DNA from: Quercus robur
Taxonomy: Eukaryota; Streptophyta; Magnoliopsida; Fagales; Fagaceae
Length of the DNA stretch: 64,000 nt
Reading direction: 5' to 3'
Assembly: GCF_932294415.1 (NCBI RefSeq)
Contig: NC_065536.1
Span: 55,801,854-55,865,853 of the forward strand
The stretch's first letter is position 1; every line of letters starts with the position of its first letter. Shown piece by piece: positions 58,262 to 64,000 of this stretch. The position numbers were made by a program, and so were the translations under genes. The notes beneath the pieces are model-generated. The model had not been told where the DNA came from. It saw only the letters and a program-made list of their open reading frames with translations, and did not search any database.

Positions 58262-58575
58262 CAAGACTTAGGATATTATCTATCAAAATACGGATGGACC
58301 AATTTGTATCTCTTAAACTGGAGATGAGTGCTTCTATACAAATTTTAGAGTCCCCTTCTAGGATAACATAATTCCAATGCTTAGAGACAACTAACTGGGC
58401 TGCCAAAGAATTGTTGAAGCTTCGGCTATAAGGTGGGAGCTAAGCAAACTTATCTTGGGCCAAGCCTTGATTACCTCACTTTGTGATTTCAAGCAACAGC
58501 TGTAAGGTCAACCTTAGAAGTTGACAAAGCTACGTCAACATTGATTTTAATCCACTGAATATGAGGAGGCTACTA
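58262..58575 (-). pseudogene. RNase H domain scrap of a third LINE-like element
   Basis: The minus strand reads WIKINVDVALSTSKVDLTAV and then, after frame breaks, WPKISL, AEASTILW, and LEGDSKICIEALIS-like blocks. This is the order of the plant RVT_3 RNase H domain (Asp, Glu, Asp catalytic pattern). Stops and indels disrupt it. No other part of a LINE adjoins it. Confidence 0.6.
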
Positions 58576-59682
58576 GTTTGCTTAGGGACACTGAGGTTCA
58601 TGATATTCTATTTGTGAAATATTTTTTACTGTTTTCCTCTAATTGCCTCATTAAAAATTTGCTTACCCTAATATCCTTGATTGTAATAACCCCGTAGACC
58701 TTTGCCCAAATTTCGTGATCTTGTCGAAACTTTGCCCAAAATCTAACAATATCTTTGTCCAAAATCCTATCTTTGCTCATCGCCATCCAAGATTTTGCCT
58801 AGATTTGTGTAGATCTCATGATCTTTGACCAAATATGGCTGGAAATCTCGTGAATTTTGGAGAGATCTAATGGATATCTCACAATCTTCGGCCATAATTG
58901 GGTGGCTTCGACATTATTGAGGTAGAGATAAGGAAGTTAATATTGTACCAGTACAAAACATATCGGTGACATATTTCGCATCAACAATAAAATTGGTATT
59001 ACTCTTCTAAAATATACCTAGTAAACAAATAGAGTTATACTGGAGATTTTTTGGGTGATAACTGATTAGGTTCCATTTATAACTCTTATTGGGAAGGAAC
59101 TAAAGAATTTAGCCATATAAAATTAAAATTAATGGTTGTTAGAGGCAATTTTTTTGGACAAGAGCCCATCTTTGCCCATCTCTCATTATATTTTTGCCTA
59201 GGAGAAAATGCAATGGTAATGTAAAAATTTCAAATTTACTTTTTATTTTCTCATTTAATTTAGAGGGACAGAACTCTAAAAAAAACTTATGAAATGTTAT
59301 TATTTATAAAAAATAAATAAAATAAATAAATAAAAAAGACTTATTGTAACATATGTTTCAATAAATGTTGGTAACACATGTTTCAATAAATATTGGCAAC
59401 ATATGTTTTAATGACTTTTTTTACCTGAGTGATAAATGTGTTTCTCATTATCTCTATGGTAAACAAATAGAAAATTTTTTGGGCAAATTTATGACTTCGA
59501 ATTGAAAAATTGTTGTCAACTTAATCGGTTAGATATGGCACTACAAAAAAGATTGCTATTTATGATAAAACTTTTCAAACACTTGGCTGACTACATTAAC
59601 TAATAAAATAAGAATAGTATTATCTTTTCTAAAAATAATTAAATTCAAAACAACCAATTATTGTATCTAATGAGATTTTTTT
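58576..59682. other. intergenic DNA
   Basis: The phrase ACATATGTTTCAATAAATGTTG-like recurs at about 59348-59410 and, inverted, near 58090-58130. No gene accepted. Confidence 0.45.
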
Positions 59683-60167
59683 TTGGCATTTAGCTTGATT
59701 TTTCTAACAATTTTGTTAGATGACAGGTTTTGCAATCATATTTGTAAAATAACATCTCGAGTCTATAATACTCGAGATCAATGAAGGAACTCAAGTCTTT
59801 AAGACTAGAGTTCCTTAAAAGAAAACCAAGAGAAAAACTCGAGCTTACCACCGATCATTTTTCTTTTCTCCAAATCTGATCCTTCTTCTTCTCTCTAGAT
59901 CAAGCCCATATTGGGCCTTGAAGGCTGAAGCTACTTCCCTCTAGATTTGCAAACCTGATCCTTTGGTGGTTGTCTCTTTCTTCTCTGTAGGGGGTTCTCT
60001 CTTTCTTCTTCTTCTTTGCAAGCTCTACCGTGTGGGTTGTTGTTTCTATGGAACTCAAGTCTCTAAGACTCGAGATGTTACTAAACAAATTTTATTTTAT
60101 TTTATTTATTTATTTATTTATTTTTTTCTGTTAATGAAATTGTTAGTGAAATCAAGCTAAATGCCAA
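59683..60167. mobile_element. MITE with TTGGCATTTAGCTTGATTT ends
   Basis: 485 bp with terminal inverted repeats of about 35 bp (left TTGGCATTTAGCTTGATTTT; right complement TTGGCATTTAGCTTGATTTC). A second inner inverted repeat (AACATCTCGAGTCTATAATA against AAGACTCGAGATGTTA) lies inside. The flanks are T and A tracts, so a target duplication cannot be judged. Confidence 0.65.
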
Positions 60168-60242
60168 AAAAAAAAAAAAAATTGTATATAATGTATCTAA
60201 GTTTTACCTAAACACATGCACGCGCGCGCACACATATATATG

Positions 60243-60411
60243 AGAAATGCTATGTTTACAACATTTTCACAACACTATCATAATAAATCGTAGGTGGTAG
60301 GTTGTTATTTGCTATTATAGGAGGACAGAAAAGTAATTTAAGTTGTGAATTCAAATTAGAACCAATAACAACTTACCACCTATAATTTATTATGAAAATG
60401 TTATGAACGTA

Positions 60412-60415
<4 letters not shown>
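60243..60415. mobile_element. small inverted-repeat MITE, copy 2
   Basis: Same family as 4985-5165: GCTATGTTTACAACATTTTC at the left and complementary AAATGTTACGTTCATAACAT at the right, with the inner pair AGGTGGTAGGTTGTTATT and AATAACAACTTACCACCT. An (AT)n tract follows at 60416-60452. Confidence 0.6.
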
Positions 60416-60461
<46 letters not shown>

Positions 60462-60463
60462 GT

Positions 60464-60815
60464 CAGACCAATGTAGACTATATAATGTGTCTCTCGGGAC
60501 TGGAAATGGGTGACAAAACTAAATTTCTAATTTGTAAGGCTGGACAGTTGGGCCTAGGCCAACACCATAAATGTTTACTCATAATCTTGCCCCCATTGGA
60601 CCTATGAACAATTCAATAGGAGAGCTTATTTTTATTGGTTTTAAAAAATAAGTTGGCCAAACCAAAAAAAAAAAAAAAAAAAAGCAAATATTTAAAAAGT
60701 TATGACTAGCAGGCATAAATTAGGCTCTGGTTTCATCTCCGATCTAAAAAGATTGTTGTTCTTATGCTATGATAACCTTGAAGGGCAGAGAGGAATAAGT
60801 GTGATGGTGTCGTTC
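60464..60815 (+). repeat. duplicated 300-bp segment, copy 2
   Basis: Counterpart of 51186-51493. It holds about 86 bp of additional A-rich DNA (about 60642-60728) absent from the other copy. It lies just beyond the 3' end of ACLA. Confidence 0.75.
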
Positions 60816-61061
60816 CCAATACATATGTAACCAAGTGAGAAAAATGTAACGGTATAAGCTCATTATTATTGTAACACAATAACATCAGGCAGATTACATC
60901 CAGAGCTTCGGACACCATTATTATTGGTCCATTAACAAATAGAATTACACTTTGCTGATGTTTCTGGTACCAAGAAAGTCGAACTAAGATTTAATAGACA
61001 CCTGAAACTTGGCTTGAAAATGAAAATAGAAGTACAACAAAGACAAATGTTCAGCAGTTGA
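60816..61061 (-). other. probable ACLA 3' untranslated region
   Basis: Non-coding sequence directly downstream of the stop codon. On the minus strand, AATAAT-like signals occur near 60860-60870 and 60925. The exact polyadenylation site cannot be set. Confidence 0.5.
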
Positions 61062-64000
61062 TTATGCAGCTGCAGTGATACACTCGATTGCCTGTTTGCA
61101 TATTCCGGTCATTGTTGCTTCAGGCCCATAAACCTATAAGAGAAATTGAAAATAAGACACTTCGGAGATGCTCATTTTAATGCTAATGTCAATATTAAGG
61201 TGTTCTGTATCAGATTTGTTGCAGTTTCACATATCAGCAAAAAGGTCTGGAGTGTTTCACTATATTAATACCTCAATTGGGATGCCAATTTCCTCTCCAA
61301 GTCCACGCATTTTTGCCAGGCCTTTCTGGTAGTTAGGACCTCCTCTCCTCACATAAATGTGCACCCTTGCTGCTTTAAGTTTTGATTCCTGATTTATTAA
61401 CATTTTGTAATCAGTTATGCTTACAATAAGCAAAGGAACACTATGAAATTAAGTTAAGTTTATTCAGGTTACGCTCACCTTCTCCTTCAGGGCACGAATT
61501 ATACCATTAAATGTAGCAGCAACATCAGTAAAGTTAGCTATTCCTCCTCCAATTACAAGGGCTCTCTTACGGCCATCAGGATCAGCAGTAACACACTGTA
61601 CAGGAGCAATGGATTATTTTAAGAGCTAGCAGGGAAGATATAATGAGTAATTCTTAAATACTCCAAGAGTTCAAAGAATAATGCTCCCTCCTCTCACATT
61701 CATGGTAGAGTCTACTCTTTAAATTCATGGTAGAGTCCACTATGAATGTGAGAGGAAGGAGCATCATTTCTCTATGCTCCAGAAGTACATAAGAATTTTC
61801 CAAATATAATAAAATTCTGATGGTGAGCATAATTAGAACATGGTCCTCATGCTATCTTTAGTAGAAATTAAGGACAACACAAGCTGGACAAGCACAAAAC
61901 TAGTGTTTATTTGTTCATGCAACATTATAACACAACACTATAGTGTGTACGGTATGTCCTTACATCAAGTACAACTCTGGCATATTGCAACACTTCATCT
62001 TCATTGGGAGCTCCACTATATTCTGCATAGTTTCCAAGCTCAGAAGCGTAGCCAAGATCCCCAACCTGATTAAGAAATAATGATCAGAACACATGAAATT
62101 TATGCTAAGGTGAACAAAAGTTAAACTTAACAATAGTTGCACTACTGTTAAAAACAAAAGAGAACCACACCGTATCTGCATAGATAACACTTGCACCTCC
62201 TCCAGCTACCATGGTCCAAATTCGACCCTTAGGGTTCAAAACTGTGAATTTCAAAGAAGCACTTGTCTGCAAGCAGGTGGAAAAAAAAAAAAAGAAGAAG
62301 AAGATTAATTAATAGACTTAATAAGATTCTCATAAAGGAAGCTAGCAATGTGATTCACTAAGATTTCATTAAAATTAAACAATATGAATATATCATAAAG
62401 AGAATACAAGAATCTTAATTTATAGTGAAGATTCAAAAGCCAGAGATGACTTGAAATGCCTTGATAAGAACTTAGGGGATTTCTGAATGCTGATATATAA
62501 ATATTCTTACAAACATTCTTTTAAACCAAAAGTTGTAGCAATAGCCATATACATAATTTTAACAATAGATGGCAATCACAAAATTCATCAAGAAATAGAG
62601 AGACAAAAGGATGTTCGCTTGTGAGGAATAAAAGAAAATTTAATATTGCTCAAAATTTTCCAGGACAATATGATTTTGCAAGTGGAAACAGATTTCAGAT
62701 TCAGGGTGTTAAGGCATCAATTTTACCTTTTCATCTAGTCCATGAATAAAGCTCTCTGAAGGACTCATAACTCTTCCAAATGGCATTGGAAATTCAATAC
62801 TGCCCCACCTGCAAGATAAAATCACGTAAGATGAGATCAAAGTTGAAGCCATGCAGTAAAAGTATTAATTACAAAATTTGTTTGGTTCAAAATAAAGAGA
62901 GAGAATGGTAAAAATGAACAAAGAAAACAGGACATACTTCTTAAAGTTCTTGAAAGCAGCAGTATCATCCAACTCTCCTCTCATATCCAAAGGATAAGGC
63001 TTTCCATCAACCAAAGCAAAAGGATTCATCTCTAGGAAAGTGAAGTCCAGGTCTGGCACATAAAGATTAAATGTTAACATAAGATCTGATCTGTTAATAA
63101 AATTGTCTTCAGATATGTAATTGAATTGATTTGGCAAATATCTATAACATACCTTGAAATAGTGTAAAAACTGTTTTGATAAACTCCTCAATCTCTACTT
63201 TGATCTGAATGAACAAAATTTTTTTGTCAAGATTTCAAATTCAAGCTAATACTAGGGCCCACAAACAGTAAGTGTGAGATTTCACATAGCATGAGCATTG
63301 AATTTATAACAATTTTTTATGCCTATGCATTAAGCTGAATCATTCACTGAATAAATTTTATTTTCCTCCACACCCCCCCCCCCCAATCTCCTATAAACTA
63401 TGTATTGAAGTCAAGGAAGGGAAGAATAATGCAAGAAGGATGATTTATCAATTCCAGTGAAGCTGATATATCACCAAGAAGAAGAAAACAAAAGGGTCGA
63501 AGATTATCAATAAAGGAAAAATTACCTCCAAAGGAAGCGTCGCAACAAGTGGAGCACATAATTCTGATGTAAGAGACACTCCTGTTGGGATAAATACAGT
63601 CTTAACCTGCAAAAAGTACATATTCCTTTGGTAAATTACGGAGCTCTGAGGTGAAATAATTTACAAAGGCAAAGAGACAGTACAATTTGGAAGTACAAAG
63701 TTCTTAGGAATAATGACTTAAAAAAAGTAATGATTTCATATCAAAGAGTACCTTATCCCAGTTCTCTTCAATTTCAATTCCTCCACATTCTGAAAAGCTT
63801 ATGCTATTCCCAATTCGGTCTGAGACGATATTAAGATAGAACTCTTCGTTGTGTGGGATGAAAGGTTCTACAATGAATGTCGTAATAGGTCCTTTACATC
63901 CACCCATCTCAACCTATAAACCAACACCAATAAAATTCACGCAAAAAAAGATGCTCAAATCAATGAACTACAGTATAAAGCAACAAAATCATACAGTGTA
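61062..64000 (-). CDS. ACLA: ATP-citrate lyase subunit A, C-terminal ten exons (5' part outside)
   Basis: Minus-strand exons, 5' to 3': 63752-63913, 63526-63606, 63153-63204, 62938-63052, 62727-62808, 62171-62266, 61964-62065, 61479-61595, 61272-61388, 61062-61133 (stop TAA at 61062). They join in frame without a stop, giving 331 residues; about 90 N-terminal residues of a roughly 423-residue protein lie beyond the window. All introns have GT-AG borders. Seen are [37 protein letters not shown] (metal-binding end of the ATP-grasp domain), [16 protein letters not shown] and [13 protein letters not shown], and the end [20 protein letters not shown]. Together with subunit B the enzyme turns citrate, CoA and ATP into acetyl-CoA and oxaloacetate in the cytosol, feeding wax, flavonoid and isoprenoid synthesis. 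No lesion was seen. Confidence 0.95.
61642..61800. mobile_element. MITE family Y, copy 2, inside an ACLA intron
   Basis: Lies in the intron 61596-61963. Left GAGTAATTCTTAAATACTCC and right complement GGAAAATTCTTATGTACTTC pair imperfectly, and the inner halves CCTCTCACATTCATGGTAGA / TGAATGTGAGAGGAAGGAGC form a strong fold-back. The related copy is at 26536-26672. Confidence 0.7.

Noticed and set aside
58598..58786. 62-codon minus-strand frame rich in charged residues
   Set aside because: It lies upstream of the RNase H scrap but is not part of that domain, and nothing else supports it.

Overview
The window is nuclear DNA of a flowering plant. It is AT-rich, with long poly-A/T and (AT)n tracts, spliced genes with GT-AG introns, and dense non-LTR, LTR, hAT, Mutator-like and Harbinger-like elements. 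The SINE families and repeat style look like a woody eudicot, possibly the oak/chestnut family; that last step is inference. No bacterial, organellar or viral gene set was seen.

Two host genes are well supported. A single-exon F-box/kelch-repeat gene lies on the minus strand at 22651-23796 with a TATA box upstream. The 3' ten exons of the gene for the A subunit of cytosolic ATP-citrate lyase (ACLA) lie on the minus strand from 63913 down to 61062, with the 5' part outside the window. A weak gene-like region sits at 3361-4207. Almost everything else is mobile DNA, its debris, or AT-rich sequence without recognisable coding.

Layout: 1-9 kb holds Harbinger-like and hAT-like elements, MITEs and one clean SINE. 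At 9139-11510 a Mutator-like fold-back element with 9-bp target duplications has arms of about 905 bp; each arm carries a fragment of a COPT/Ctr copper transporter gene, and the spacer carries what looks like a second gene's promoter and first exon. At 12.1-21.3 kb a segment with a pantothenate kinase pseudogene is present twice. The second copy was later invaded by a SINE and by a hAT element (16633-18783) that carries a piece of a POB1/LRB-type BTB gene and is itself split by another hAT element. After the F-box gene come a hAT inside a LINE scrap, a SINE split by a hAT, a Tourist-like MITE, a CHX antiporter exon remnant and a solo LTR.

At 31989-37936 there is a full-length LINE bounded by 17-bp duplications, with ORF1 intact and ORF2 broken by one stop and one frameshift. 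From 38 to 49 kb no gene is visible. A second solo LTR (49070-49759) and a much older LINE on the minus strand (about 51.7-57.4 kb) follow, then MITEs and ACLA. The genes do not form a pathway unit; the strongest theme is repeated capture of host gene fragments by DNA transposons.
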